49,369 nucleotides of DNA from Fibrobacter sp. (GTDB lineage: Bacteria; Fibrobacterota; Fibrobacteria; Fibrobacterales; Fibrobacteraceae), in contig JAKSID010000019.1 in the NCBI GenBank assembly GCA_024399035.1, positions 1 through 49,369 of the forward strand, written 5' to 3'. This document shows, piece by piece, positions 24,501 to 34,005 of the stretch. The notes beneath the pieces were generated by a model. It saw nothing but the letters and a program-made list of their open reading frames with translations, did not search any database and had not been told where the DNA came from. Positions within the stretch are counted from its first letter, which is position 1, and each line of letters begins with the position of its first letter. The translations under genes and the position numbers were made by a program.

Positions 24501-27500
24501 GCAACTTGCTTAAGTTCACCACGCCGGTAGGCTGGTACGACTTCAGCGTCCGAGGGTATCAATATATCTTCGGTGACATGGACTTCTTGAACTTGAATGT
24601 CTACAACAACGAAGCACGACCCTTCGACAGCCTGACTCTCCGAATCTACTTTACCGCAACACCGGACCAGGTTGAAAAATGCGCAACGTTGATTGACTCC
24701 GACATTTGCCAGGCTTACGACGAAGCGGGCTTCAACAAGCCTTGCGAGAACGACCGCGAACTCCGCGACCTGCTCCGTGCCGCTCTGCCTGTCCGCCTGG
24801 AAGATACCTACAACGCCCAGGATGGCACCTACTCTTACTATTTCCCTGCTCCCTTAGGCTCCTCCACAATCAAGTCCCAGTCTCGTCTCCGCATTGACTT
24901 CGGCTTCTCCTCGGGTATGTCTAATGACGGCTACAAGACTTGCGAAACCCTTCGTACTCCTGGCAAGAAGCGCTTTGACAAGAACAGTGGCGACTGGTCC
25001 TGGCGTCCCCATACCTTCCAGGAAGATGGTGCCGACTACGACGGCATGCCTATCGAAGACAAGGATTACGGCGACGTGGACGGCGAAGTTCCTGTAGACC
25101 CCTACATTACCGTTTACCGTAAGGGTGAGTTCATCTGGGGTTACAGCCCGTCCAAGCAGGAAATGAACACCAAGAAGGCTCACTACGAAATGGAAGTCAC
25201 CTATGATGCTCCGTTCAATGTTTCCGATGGTTCCTATGTTCAGATTGACCAGACCAGCAGCACTGTTTGGGTAACCGGCCATGCTCATATTACTGAAGGT
25301 GGTTACATCACTAAGATCTGGGCAAACGGCGTTCTGGTTGACGCAGCCCCGGCAATCATCAACGGCGAACGATTCCTTGTTTCTTCTGAAGGCACGATCA
25401 TTGCCCACTACAACTCCGGCGAAGGCAACACCGCTATCGATTCCCTGGGTCTCTGGACCTTGAACATTCCTGTAAAGATGGGTATCGGTAGTAACAAGAT
25501 CGACATTACCCTGTTCGCCGGTGCAGACCCTGAATGTCAGGAATGCTCCGAGAACGGTGGTTGCGCCTTTGTGAATAGGACTTACTACGTACAGTTTACC
25601 CGCGGTAACTTGACCGCCTCCGCCTTGACCATCAAGGATGAACAGGGCAAGGCTGTCGAAAGCCCGGCCGACACCAAGGGAACAAGTTTCTACATCAACC
25701 TGACCGATAAGGACAAGGCTAACTACAAGGGCGATTTGAAGGTCAAGGTCATCAACGCCAAGAAGCAGGACACCCTGGTGGTCAAGATGACTGAAGACGC
25801 AGCCAACCCGGGTTCCTTCACCAGCACCAAGGTTACTGCAATCGCCATTGCAAAGAATGCAAGAACCGGTTCTCAGATTTCCTTCTTCGCAGGCGATACC
25901 ATCCAGGTGGTTTACTTGGATCCGGATGACGAAGAAGACATTTCTAAGCAGACCTTCTTTGCAGAATCCAGCATGCCGACCCCGCAGAAGATTTTGGCAC
26001 AGGACACCGACTGCGACAACGTTGCCGACCAGCTGCTTGTTCAGTTCAGCAACTCCCTGAGCGCAGCCTACAGCTTTGACAGCATCCGTGTGTTCATCAA
26101 CGGCATGAAGGATACGGCCACCATTGCGGTGGACGCAGCCAGCGCCATTGACCAGACCGACATCGTGGTTAGCCTCCCCGGCACCCTGGGCATTCCTGAA
26201 AGCGCCACCCCGCTGGGCAAGGCAACTCTCTATATGAAGGTGGACGGCGTTGTCAATAGCGAAAAGTTCGACATTACCGACGGTATTCCGCCCCGTCTCC
26301 AGAGCGTTACCATTCTGGAAAACCCGGCAGACCCTGTTCGTGCAGAATACGATACCGTGATGATTTCCTTTACCGAACCGGTTCAGCCCATTAAGGCATG
26401 GCCGTTGGCAGTCTATGGAACCGACGGTGCAGCAATTCCGCAGACCTCTATCCAGGTCATTGGCACTCCCACCACCGAAAACGATGGCAAGAGCTATATG
26501 TTCGTTATCTCCGGTAACGAAAAGGGCCAGTACCTGCCGATTAACGGTCAGGCAGAAATCAACTCCACGGTAAAGGTCTCTGACAACTACTTCAATTCCT
26601 TGCTCCCCAAGCAGAATTGTAAGCAGGTCTACATCGCCGAAACTCCCAAGCCCGTTCCTGTGAAGTTTGCAGAAATAAGAGACCTGGAAGGCGATGGCTA
26701 TGCCGACGAACTCTACATGATCTTTGAAAAGAGGCTCCGTCCCAAGGATGTTCTGGACAGCTTCGTTGTAGAATGGGGCGCCAAGTCCGAATACAAGTCC
26801 TTTATTACCAAGGCAGACACTTCCTCTGGCCAGATCGTTCCGGACAACTCTTGGACGATCCGCGACAGCGTGGGTGAACCTTACACTGTTATGATCGATT
26901 CTGTGGAATATACCCGCAGGGATACTCTCAGCCTTGTAACTATCAAGATTCCTACGAAAAACTCCTTCTCGAAGGGCGCGACTACAGGCCCGTACGAAGA
27001 TGCCAACGGAAACCGCACAGGCCGAGTCACCCCGCGCCTGGGTCCTGAAGGCGGATTCTTCGACAAGAAGTACGCTGTAAACGACAAGTGCCCGCCCATC
27101 GTAATGAACGCCACCTGGAGAAGTTTCGACATTTCTGGCAAGCAGACCGACGTATTGGAAGTTGAAGTTTCTGAACCGTTGGACACTGTCAGCGTGAACA
27201 CGGATTACTTCGAACGTCTCCGTGACGGCGTTCCTGGCACCTATTACAGCCCGAAGGTCAACGTTGCCTTGAACGCCGCAAGGTCCTCTTCTACAAGTTA
27301 CACCTTGACCTACAAGCATGACAATCCGGATGCATTCTGGCTTACCGACTCCATCCGTATGGTACCCAATGAGGAAAGAAGTTTCTTCAAGGACAAGGCA
27401 GGCTTGTTCGCAGGCGCAGGCACTCCGTGGGTACCTATCGTAGGCCGTATCACCAAGGCAAAGTTCAAGGTGAACGTTGTTGAACCTGCAACCCTCGGCG

Positions 27501-28063
27501 GTCAGGAAAACATCTACGCCGGCGAAAAGATTCCGAACAAGGAAAACTTCAGACTGACTTTGAGAGACAAGGAAAATGCCTCCTTGCTGGTAGCCTCCGG
27601 CGCCCAGAAGCTCCAAAAGGTTCTCGGCAGTGTTCCTGTGGCTAACTACGGTCACAGAGGCCCCGTGTTCAAGCTGGAGATTACCATGCCCGACGTTCTG
27701 GACAGCAATCAGTTTGGCGAAGCAAAGCGTACCTACGAAGTTTCCATGGTCATGGACATCTACAACAATACCGGCACCTACGTGAACAGTACTAGTTTCA
27801 AGTTCAACCCGCTGGACTACGCAGACTACATTTCTAGTGCCAACAGCTCGCTCACATTCTACCTTGAATGGTGCGCACCGGATGATTATCCGTTAAGCGC
27901 CGAAGGCAAGAAGATTGCAACTGGCCCCTACATTGCAAAGTTCATGGCAAAGGCAAAGGGCAAGTACACAGCCGAGCATCCGGACACCGACGACAACACA
28001 AAGGTTATTAGCGCAAACGAATCCATTACGAAAACGTTCGGATTCAGGAGAATCAAGAAATAA
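21590..28063 (+). CDS. Giant multi-domain GH9 glycoside hydrolase (cellulase)
   Basis: A 2157-residue protein. Start chosen at 21590, five bases after AAGGAGG, giving the signal peptide MPLKKLALVALTAATTLMA. An N-terminal Ig-like CelD_N domain (RINQAGYMEDD...) is followed by GH9 (about 195-770): DCGDH with D270/D273 as nucleophile-activating acids, HPHHR at 696-700, and E749 in SETCID as general acid. Two Fn3-like domains (about 785-990) follow. Next comes a beta-sandwich region reminiscent of cellulose-binding modules, and repeated Ig-like segments that contain Ca-binding-type runs (DTDCDNVAD, DLEGDGYAD). The end is TFGFRRIKK, shared with the next GH9 protein. It has no poly-Ser linkers. Expected to cleave beta-1,4-glucan outside the cell. 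Confidence 0.94.
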   Translation: MPLKKLALVALTAATTLMAATDKTQPTPYDLIRPVWPLTWDESVFDRYDTTVTKKHNMVPKNRKPAAFAPNEFIPDTLNQAYLDAINVRMSPIRINQAGYMEDDPERQFYYVGTATTFEVVDQDGKSLSPKVTGNFTPSGKSISSDWTIIAGTNAATNDQKRYQVDITGQAGMVQIGNIPMNVPTETRLRIKVGNDISSTFIISNRVYSMVRAAALKFYGINRSGYGESWFHPASHTLDGAGELVTDPDGGTLTYLDMSMAGTLEGGYYDCGDHLKESQTQMYAFMVAAVMAATNPDGDEDVYAFNQSEAQNTDGIPDMLREAKHGADYVLRAYRRANGVIDDMVLSIGSFGKDHGWWGRPENQDKLPTDGSAAATGRGGPTTRVLRLGEIGANIGGETAAGLALLAKDYAIYDKPFADSCLMVAEKMYDFAKSLATGKSSYDGGKPFVNNKEAAGWSSPAYNGNNEFYDDLALASVALLYATGKKEYADDMLRNKNMVAGQEYMDGPGFFQGGWFVTNNKGFFKDVKNTSWANVYSYALYALYKLILADKTKATTIYGLTEDEWSHAIEDCVMDMIANLGDMSYGQGTGRIQLPGSNSIWKPSSITYDDLWYTMHTDQTWIYNRYQAGNIFEVLAYADVTKDIADKGYALPQVGSPDWKSDEMRQLGINQLNYLLGMNPWDVSYILGIGDKNDAHPHHRAANPEGKNQPGASYKYNPPVGALYGGILPGSTNSMVPDNKSWEDYHKSETCIDAAAVLVSSGAIAAAKYDRTKPPKVSVEIRHVSADSAIVMVKLTSRGYAQLNYGTSETSMATTALPDSNNAGMQHEIILRGLEKGTTYYFYAIGQNAYAEDSITVKYMVDSTQTPFSFTTLNTIESAQITNITVCNLFGDTAEVMWYTPNGEYESKIYWDTVAHATSAEYAFNSGKGNADISGIPTKFHYVKIGGLKEQTTYYFMVESNGVQQNVDDKGNLLKFTTPVGWYDFSVRGYQYIFGDMDFLNLNVYNNEARPFDSLTLRIYFTATPDQVEKCATLIDSDICQAYDEAGFNKPCENDRELRDLLRAALPVRLEDTYNAQDGTYSYYFPAPLGSSTIKSQSRLRIDFGFSSGMSNDGYKTCETLRTPGKKRFDKNSGDWSWRPHTFQEDGADYDGMPIEDKDYGDVDGEVPVDPYITVYRKGEFIWGYSPSKQEMNTKKAHYEMEVTYDAPFNVSDGSYVQIDQTSSTVWVTGHAHITEGGYITKIWANGVLVDAAPAIINGERFLVSSEGTIIAHYNSGEGNTAIDSLGLWTLNIPVKMGIGSNKIDITLFAGADPECQECSENGGCAFVNRTYYVQFTRGNLTASALTIKDEQGKAVESPADTKGTSFYINLTDKDKANYKGDLKVKVINAKKQDTLVVKMTEDAANPGSFTSTKVTAIAIAKNARTGSQISFFAGDTIQVVYLDPDDEEDISKQTFFAESSMPTPQKILAQDTDCDNVADQLLVQFSNSLSAAYSFDSIRVFINGMKDTATIAVDAASAIDQTDIVVSLPGTLGIPESATPLGKATLYMKVDGVVNSEKFDITDGIPPRLQSVTILENPADPVRAEYDTVMISFTEPVQPIKAWPLAVYGTDGAAIPQTSIQVIGTPTTENDGKSYMFVISGNEKGQYLPINGQAEINSTVKVSDNYFNSLLPKQNCKQVYIAETPKPVPVKFAEIRDLEGDGYADELYMIFEKRLRPKDVLDSFVVEWGAKSEYKSFITKADTSSGQIVPDNSWTIRDSVGEPYTVMIDSVEYTRRDTLSLVTIKIPTKNSFSKGATTGPYEDANGNRTGRVTPRLGPEGGFFDKKYAVNDKCPPIVMNATWRSFDISGKQTDVLEVEVSEPLDTVSVNTDYFERLRDGVPGTYYSPKVNVALNAARSSSTSYTLTYKHDNPDAFWLTDSIRMVPNEERSFFKDKAGLFAGAGTPWVPIVGRITKAKFKVNVVEPATLGGQENIYAGEKIPNKENFRLTLRDKENASLLVASGAQKLQKVLGSVPVANYGHRGPVFKLEITMPDVLDSNQFGEAKRTYEVSMVMDIYNNTGTYVNSTSFKFNPLDYADYISSANSSLTFYLEWCAPDDYPLSAEGKKIATGPYIAKFMAKAKGKYTAEHPDTDDNTKVISANESITKTFGFRRIKK

Positions 28064-28093
28064 GATGATTTCTTGAAAAGACATCTAAAGCTT

Positions 28094-28125
28094 AAGAATG
28101 TGACCCGCGGGGCTCACATTCTTTT
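28094..28125 (+). terminator. Terminator between the two GH9 genes
   Basis: GAATGTGA-CCCGCGGGGC-TCACATTC followed by TTTT. Only 35 bp separate it from the next start codon. Confidence 0.85.
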
Positions 28126-28160
28126 GCATATTTAGATTGTGGGATTTTAGAGGAATGATG

Positions 28161-31100
28161 ATGAAAAAAATGCTTGGTTTATTCGTTTTGTTGGCTTCAC
28201 TTTTTGCTGTAGAAGCCACTGCCGACATGGGCCTGCCCAATTTGGACAGGACAGACAAGACACACGAGCGTCGATACCTTGACTCCATCAACGTATACAA
28301 CCGTCGCCCGATTCGTTTGAACCAGAGTGGTTTCAGACCTCAGGACTACAAGTACGCCTATGTGGCCGATCCCACCGTAAAGAATTTCTCCGTGATCGAC
28401 GCCAACAGCGGTGCCGAAGCCTGGAGCGGCTCCCTGAGCTTGATCAAGGCCAATGCGGTCAAGCCCAACATTTGGATCAACGGTGCATTCAACTCCCTGG
28501 AAAGCCTCTACGAATTCGGCAAGATGGACTCCATCAGCACCGAAAAGGAATCCCTGTACCGAGCAGACTTTACCGGGCTCTCCCCCACTGTTCCGGGCGA
28601 ATATTTCGTGGTGGTAGGCAAGGACACTTCTGCCACATTCCACATTCATCCCTCTATCTTCAACTCCATTCTTGAAAGTTCTCTCAAGTTCTTTGGCATT
28701 CAGCGTTGCGGTAACACCAAGTCCCATTTCCATGGTGCCTGCCATTTGAAGGACGGTTCCAAAATTGGTCACGACCTGACCGGTGGTTGGCATGACTGCG
28801 GTGACCACTTTAAGGTTTCTGAAACCCTGGGCTATACGGCCTACGTTCTTTCCATGGTGTACCTGACCTACCAGGATAAGGCAGAAGACCGCTACGGCAA
28901 TTCCTACGCCGACACCACCTTTACCGACGGTATTCCCGACATTCTTTACGAAGCCAAGGTCGGTACCGACTACCTTTTGAAACTTTATAACGCCTCCAAG
29001 GCCGACGGCCTGATCAAGGATGGCGATATGTACCATTCCGTAGGCGTAGACGAAGTAGACCACGCTTACTGGGACTTGCCGGAACGTCAGGATGCACAGA
29101 CTCCCCAGAAGGGTGGCCCGGACCGAGTTGTTCTTACAGGTATCGGTACAAACACTTCTGGTATGTTTGTTGCCGCCATGGCCAACGTAGCTACCGCCTA
29201 CCGTGTTTACGATGCCGAATATTCCGACTCCTTGCTTGCCGCAGCCAAGGACATCTATGACAATGTGATGATGCGTGGCTTTGACGAATCCGTCAGCGAC
29301 GGACTTCCGGGAAAAAGAACAGAATTCCCTGGTTTCTATACCGGCGGTGGCCCCACCTATGACGATGGTGCCGCAGCAGCCTTAGCTATGTGGTATGCCA
29401 CCAAGGACACCACCTACCGTTACGACCTTTACAAGAACACAAAGATTTTCAACAACGAAGACAACTACCATTTTAACATGGACTACTTTAGGGCAGGCTT
29501 TTTGGGCAATCCCAGCGGCTTTACCCAGGGCGGTTGGGCAACCGACTATCAGAACATTCATTCCTATGTACTATTCGCCTTCAAAAAGTTGATCTTGAAC
29601 AGCGAGGCTACTGCTGCTGAATACGGTCTTTCGCCTGCAGAATACGACACCTTGTCGCTGCGTACCATGGCAACCTTCCGCAAGGTGCTGGACAACAGTA
29701 CTAACGACGGCGACTCCCTGGTGCTTGAAAATCCCGCTACCCAAGGCGAACCCCACGAAGGCTCCAGCAAGTTGCATGTGATTACGCCTTATAACCTGGT
29801 TTGGACCAGCTTTGACTGGGGCGTGATGCGTTACAACATGGGTACCGCCAACGCAATCTTCTTGATGTACGAATTGACTGGCGACGAACGCTACCTGAAG
29901 GTGGCCTTGGATAACATGTACTTTATCCTGGGTGCGAACCCCTGGGACATTTCATTCCTCATGGGTTCCGGCGACAAGAATCCCCAGCATCCGCATAACC
30001 GCGCTTCTAATCCCGATGGTTACAACGCAGGTGGTATGCCCTACAAGTACCGCTGCCCTGTAGGCGCCTTGATGGGTGCCCGCGAGCCGACCAAGACCTT
30101 GATCGAAGACTGGAGCAAGTACACCTCCACCGAAACCTGTATCGACTTTACCGCACAGTTCCTGTTCCCGGCACAGAGCTTGGCTCAATCCCTACCGCTG
30201 GATGTTGACGGTCCGCTGTTCAGCAACATTGCAGGTACTCCCATTACCGAAACCTCCGCAGTGATCAGCTGGGACGCTAACGAAGTCGCATTGGTTACTG
30301 TATTCTACAACACCACCCCGGACGTTTCTACCGCAAAGTCTGTGCAGCAGACCAAGGGAAGCAAGGGCGGCTCCGTTACACTCGAAGACCTCGTTCCCGG
30401 AAAGACTTACTATTTCTTCCTGGAAGGTATGGACACCAAGCGCAACCTGACTACCGACGACAATCATGGCCAGTGGTACAGTTTTGTAATGACCACCACC
30501 AAGACAAAGATCAGCGGTGTCACCATTTGCCAGGTGGACAACCACAGCGCAAAGATTTACTGGTGGTCCAGCGACCGTATGAACGGTGTCGTGAACTTTG
30601 GCACCACTCCCAAGACTTATGACCAGGCTAAGGTCGCTAACGGCGGCGCAGTATTGTTCCACGAAGCAGAACTTACCGACTTGCAGCCGGGCACCACTTA
30701 CTACTTCAATGTTTCCTCTGGAACTACAACCGACGACAACAACGGACAGGGTTACAGCTTTACCACCGACGCCTATTCCTCCTACGCAGATCTGGACATC
30801 AACATCAAGCCCAGTTCCTACCAGGAACCCTGTACCGACTGGAAGGAATGCTACCAGTTTATCGTTACCATTTCTAACAACGATACCATTCCGTTTGAAG
30901 ACTTCGAAATTCGAATGTACTTGAACAACCCCGACCTGACCGCTATGACCAACATCAAGCAGAACTTTGGCGGTAGCGGCGTTGTGAGCGGCCCCGTGGA
31001 AATTACCTTCGGCACAGCACAGAGCGACGGCATGGGCGGTTACTACCTGCCTATCAATGTGAAGGGCGTTCTGGAAGTTTCTGGCCAGTTGCTGTTCCAA

Positions 31101-34004
31101 GTTGCATTCAAGGATTACAACCCGCAGGTAAAGACGACAAACTTCGGCGAACTGGAAGGTTCCTGGTCTCTTCGCGCCCACACTGCAGAAGACGATCCTG
31201 AACAGTTCAAGGGTGTCGACCTTACAAGAGGTCCCTTGTACACGGGTTCCGAAACAACCTTCCTTGAAACCGTGAACGGAGTCAAGGAAGTTGCATTCGT
31301 CAACGACCCCTACATTGCAGTATTCTATCACGGTCGCCATATTTACGGTTACACTCCGGACTACACTCCTGAAAAGGGCCCGCAGGTCAAGCGCTCTGTT
31401 GAACTGGTATTCACCTCGCCTTTCAAGAGCCCGGAATACTCCGTAGAAAAGCTCGAATACAAAACTCAGTACGAAGGCTACAGTACCGTTTCTCCCAACG
31501 GTTTCCTGGATGACCTTGAAATGAACGGTGTCTCCCAGACAATCATCTACGACAAGGGCAACCGTACAGACTCCTACGTATTCGCAAAGGATACTAACCT
31601 TTCTTACGGCAACAACTACATGGAATGGGTCAGCTGGCATAACCACAAGGCAAATACCAAGTCCGAAAACCAGTACGACTGCGCCTGCGCCATCGTTCGT
31701 AGCAACGTAGAAATCGACACCATTACCACTCCGCTGGAAGTTCGCTATCTGTCGTTCGACAAACAGGAATACACGGCCTACACCGGCAAGAGAACCGAAG
31801 TGACTGTACAGCTTTTGGACAGCTCCCTGGCACTTTTGGATACAGTTGACTTGACCTTGATCGTCAGCACGGACAAGGGCAATGTAACCTTCTGGACTAC
31901 GGCAACGGCAACAATTCCTGTTACAAGCATTACTCTCGAAAAGGGTGTGGCAACATTCTACGTAAGTTCCGACGAAGTTCTGAATGCAAATCTGATTGTC
32001 AAGACAACTTCTAGCCAGTATGATTACAAGGCTAGCACGGCAAAGTTGAACATCGAAAAGTTGCCAGATTGGCCAATCATTGATGTTGCAAAGATGGTGG
32101 ACACCGATTGCGACAACATCCCCGATGCAATCAACATTACTCTGACTAACGAATACCTGCAAGGCCAGACATTCAATTCCATTGATTTCGAATACAACGG
32201 CCTTACTTACAACTCCACCAAGCTCATTAGCCTGAATGGCAAGGATATGGTGGTTGGCATTGACGTACCTGCAATTGTGAAGACCAATCCCCAGGGAAAG
32301 ATCTGGTTGAATTCCAACGTCAACGGCGGCGTCAAGGCTGCAGAAGATTTCTACCAGGATGGCATTGCTCCCACGCTCCTGTCTATCTCCGTACTTGAAA
32401 GACTTTCCACCGCCACCAGCGACAAGGTCTATATGCAGTTCAGCGAACCCATTTCTTCACCGGGTACCGATTGGCCGGTTCAGCTGTTCGCTACAGACAA
32501 GTCCACCAAGGTTGACGCACCTACAGTTCTCTTTACCAAGATCTACAACGACTCCCTGAATATTTGGGAATTTGAAATCGGTTTTGGCACAGGAAACACA
32601 TCCATCGTTACCGAAGGCATGTTCGCACAGCTCATGAGCAATAGCGCCATTAAGGACAAGAATGGCAACAGTGTTTCTGCAACTTGTGGCCAGCCCATTC
32701 TGCCCATTGAGTTGAAGCTTATCCCCGTTCCCATGACCTACGCCGCCATTTCCGACAAGGATGACGACGGCTTGGCAGAACACGTAGACATCGTATTTGA
32801 ACGCGAACTGGACGCAAGACATATTCCGGACAGCATCTCCGTAATCTTCGGTTATGCCGCTCCTGAAACCTTGTGGGTCGCAGGATCCCAGCTGGCAAAG
32901 GGCGCTACCGCTACCGAAGCAACTTTGGACCTTGCAACACCCTTTAGCCTTGGCGTAACTAGCGGCACCTATAGCGGATCCTTGAAGGGCTTTGCTGTTG
33001 AGGGTGCAGGTTTGGTTACCCAGCGCTTGGGTACCGGAGCAACCTTCGAATCTAGCTCAACCTTAGCAGAAGACAAGGCAGGTCCGGTGTTTACCGCAGC
33101 ATCTATCACAACCTCTAGATCCGGCGAAATCGTTATCTTGAACATTTCCATCAGCGAACCTGTAATTGAAAAGACCATTACCCTCCCCTACTACGACCAG
33201 AAGCAGGGCGACAAGGTAACCTCTATCGGAACCAAGGATGCAATGACCATGATTGTTTCAGCCAACGGCACGCTGGCAACGGGTTTCAGCGCAAAGAGCG
33301 ATTTGGCTCCTAACGATGGCGACTTCGTTCGCATGCTGCCTCAAGATATGGGAGCACTTGAAGATAAGTACGGCAACCGCCCCGCAACGAACGCTCCTTG
33401 GATCCCCATTAGCAACAGCGGTAAGCCTCAAATCAAGTTCAAGCTGGAATTGGCAGAAACCGTTTCTAATTCCAACGGCAAGGTTCCCTCCGCAGTCGCA
33501 AGCAAGAAGAACATTCGACTCTACATTCTCAACCCCAAGACAAACACCTTGGAACTCATTGAGAATGGAAAAGTCATTGCAGACGGTATCAGCCTCGCAA
33601 GCCTGCAGGGAGCAATCTGGAAGATCGACATGACCGTGCCTCGTGGAGCCTCCGGCGCAGAATCTGCAGCATGGGACACCCTGAAGGTGAGCTACAACAT
33701 GCCGATTTACTCCAACTTGGGCAGCTACGTCAATCGCCTGATTGGCAAGTTCAACGTAAGTTCAAGCCAATACCTGTCTAGCGCAGGCAAGGTCATCTTC
33801 TACGCAGAATGGGCAAGCAAACCTGGCACCGGTCTGCAGTCCGAAAGTGGCCAGGCTGCAGGCACCGGCGCCTACATTTACAAGGCCCAGCTCAAGACAA
33901 CCTTCGTTCCCAACAAGGACAAGGAAGCCGACATCATCAAGAAATTCTCCAGCAAGAATTCCTATGACAAGACAGAAACTTTCGGCATCAAGCGAGTAAA
34001 GTAA
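28161..34004 (+). CDS. Second giant multi-domain GH9 glycoside hydrolase
   Basis: A 1947-residue paralogue of the upstream protein. Three ATGs occur in a row; 28161 is chosen because AGAGG lies seven bases before it. The signal peptide is MKKMLGLFVLLASLFAVEA. The CelD_N Ig domain (RLNQSGFRPQDYKYAYVAD) is followed by GH9 with DCGDH (D212/D215), HPHNRASNP and E658 in TETCID. Two Fn3-like domains, a binding-module-like beta-sandwich (FIVTISNNDTIPFEDFEIRMY, then NDPYIAVFYHGRHIYGYTPD) and Ca-type runs (DTDCDNIPD, DKDDDGLAE) match the paralogue in order. It ends TFGIKRVK. The stop is one base before the histidine kinase start. Confidence 0.94.
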   Translation: MKKMLGLFVLLASLFAVEATADMGLPNLDRTDKTHERRYLDSINVYNRRPIRLNQSGFRPQDYKYAYVADPTVKNFSVIDANSGAEAWSGSLSLIKANAVKPNIWINGAFNSLESLYEFGKMDSISTEKESLYRADFTGLSPTVPGEYFVVVGKDTSATFHIHPSIFNSILESSLKFFGIQRCGNTKSHFHGACHLKDGSKIGHDLTGGWHDCGDHFKVSETLGYTAYVLSMVYLTYQDKAEDRYGNSYADTTFTDGIPDILYEAKVGTDYLLKLYNASKADGLIKDGDMYHSVGVDEVDHAYWDLPERQDAQTPQKGGPDRVVLTGIGTNTSGMFVAAMANVATAYRVYDAEYSDSLLAAAKDIYDNVMMRGFDESVSDGLPGKRTEFPGFYTGGGPTYDDGAAAALAMWYATKDTTYRYDLYKNTKIFNNEDNYHFNMDYFRAGFLGNPSGFTQGGWATDYQNIHSYVLFAFKKLILNSEATAAEYGLSPAEYDTLSLRTMATFRKVLDNSTNDGDSLVLENPATQGEPHEGSSKLHVITPYNLVWTSFDWGVMRYNMGTANAIFLMYELTGDERYLKVALDNMYFILGANPWDISFLMGSGDKNPQHPHNRASNPDGYNAGGMPYKYRCPVGALMGAREPTKTLIEDWSKYTSTETCIDFTAQFLFPAQSLAQSLPLDVDGPLFSNIAGTPITETSAVISWDANEVALVTVFYNTTPDVSTAKSVQQTKGSKGGSVTLEDLVPGKTYYFFLEGMDTKRNLTTDDNHGQWYSFVMTTTKTKISGVTICQVDNHSAKIYWWSSDRMNGVVNFGTTPKTYDQAKVANGGAVLFHEAELTDLQPGTTYYFNVSSGTTTDDNNGQGYSFTTDAYSSYADLDINIKPSSYQEPCTDWKECYQFIVTISNNDTIPFEDFEIRMYLNNPDLTAMTNIKQNFGGSGVVSGPVEITFGTAQSDGMGGYYLPINVKGVLEVSGQLLFQVAFKDYNPQVKTTNFGELEGSWSLRAHTAEDDPEQFKGVDLTRGPLYTGSETTFLETVNGVKEVAFVNDPYIAVFYHGRHIYGYTPDYTPEKGPQVKRSVELVFTSPFKSPEYSVEKLEYKTQYEGYSTVSPNGFLDDLEMNGVSQTIIYDKGNRTDSYVFAKDTNLSYGNNYMEWVSWHNHKANTKSENQYDCACAIVRSNVEIDTITTPLEVRYLSFDKQEYTAYTGKRTEVTVQLLDSSLALLDTVDLTLIVSTDKGNVTFWTTATATIPVTSITLEKGVATFYVSSDEVLNANLIVKTTSSQYDYKASTAKLNIEKLPDWPIIDVAKMVDTDCDNIPDAINITLTNEYLQGQTFNSIDFEYNGLTYNSTKLISLNGKDMVVGIDVPAIVKTNPQGKIWLNSNVNGGVKAAEDFYQDGIAPTLLSISVLERLSTATSDKVYMQFSEPISSPGTDWPVQLFATDKSTKVDAPTVLFTKIYNDSLNIWEFEIGFGTGNTSIVTEGMFAQLMSNSAIKDKNGNSVSATCGQPILPIELKLIPVPMTYAAISDKDDDGLAEHVDIVFERELDARHIPDSISVIFGYAAPETLWVAGSQLAKGATATEATLDLATPFSLGVTSGTYSGSLKGFAVEGAGLVTQRLGTGATFESSSTLAEDKAGPVFTAASITTSRSGEIVILNISISEPVIEKTITLPYYDQKQGDKVTSIGTKDAMTMIVSANGTLATGFSAKSDLAPNDGDFVRMLPQDMGALEDKYGNRPATNAPWIPISNSGKPQIKFKLELAETVSNSNGKVPSAVASKKNIRLYILNPKTNTLELIENGKVIADGISLASLQGAIWKIDMTVPRGASGAESAAWDTLKVSYNMPIYSNLGSYVNRLIGKFNVSSSQYLSSAGKVIFYAEWASKPGTGLQSESGQAAGTGAYIYKAQLKTTFVPNKDKEADIIKKFSSKNSYDKTETFGIKRVK

Positions 34005-34005
34005 C

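Noticed and set aside
24854..27655. Open frame of 933 codons antisense to the first GH9 gene
   Set aside because: It has no recognisable domain, and codon bias of the sense gene explains the lack of stops.
28120..28165. Sigma-54 promoter (TTTTGCA) before the second GH9 gene
   Set aside because: No GG at the required distance upstream of the GC element.
30192..32162. Open frame of 656 codons antisense to the second GH9 gene
   Set aside because: Same reason: no domain, no start signal, and the sense protein is clearly real.
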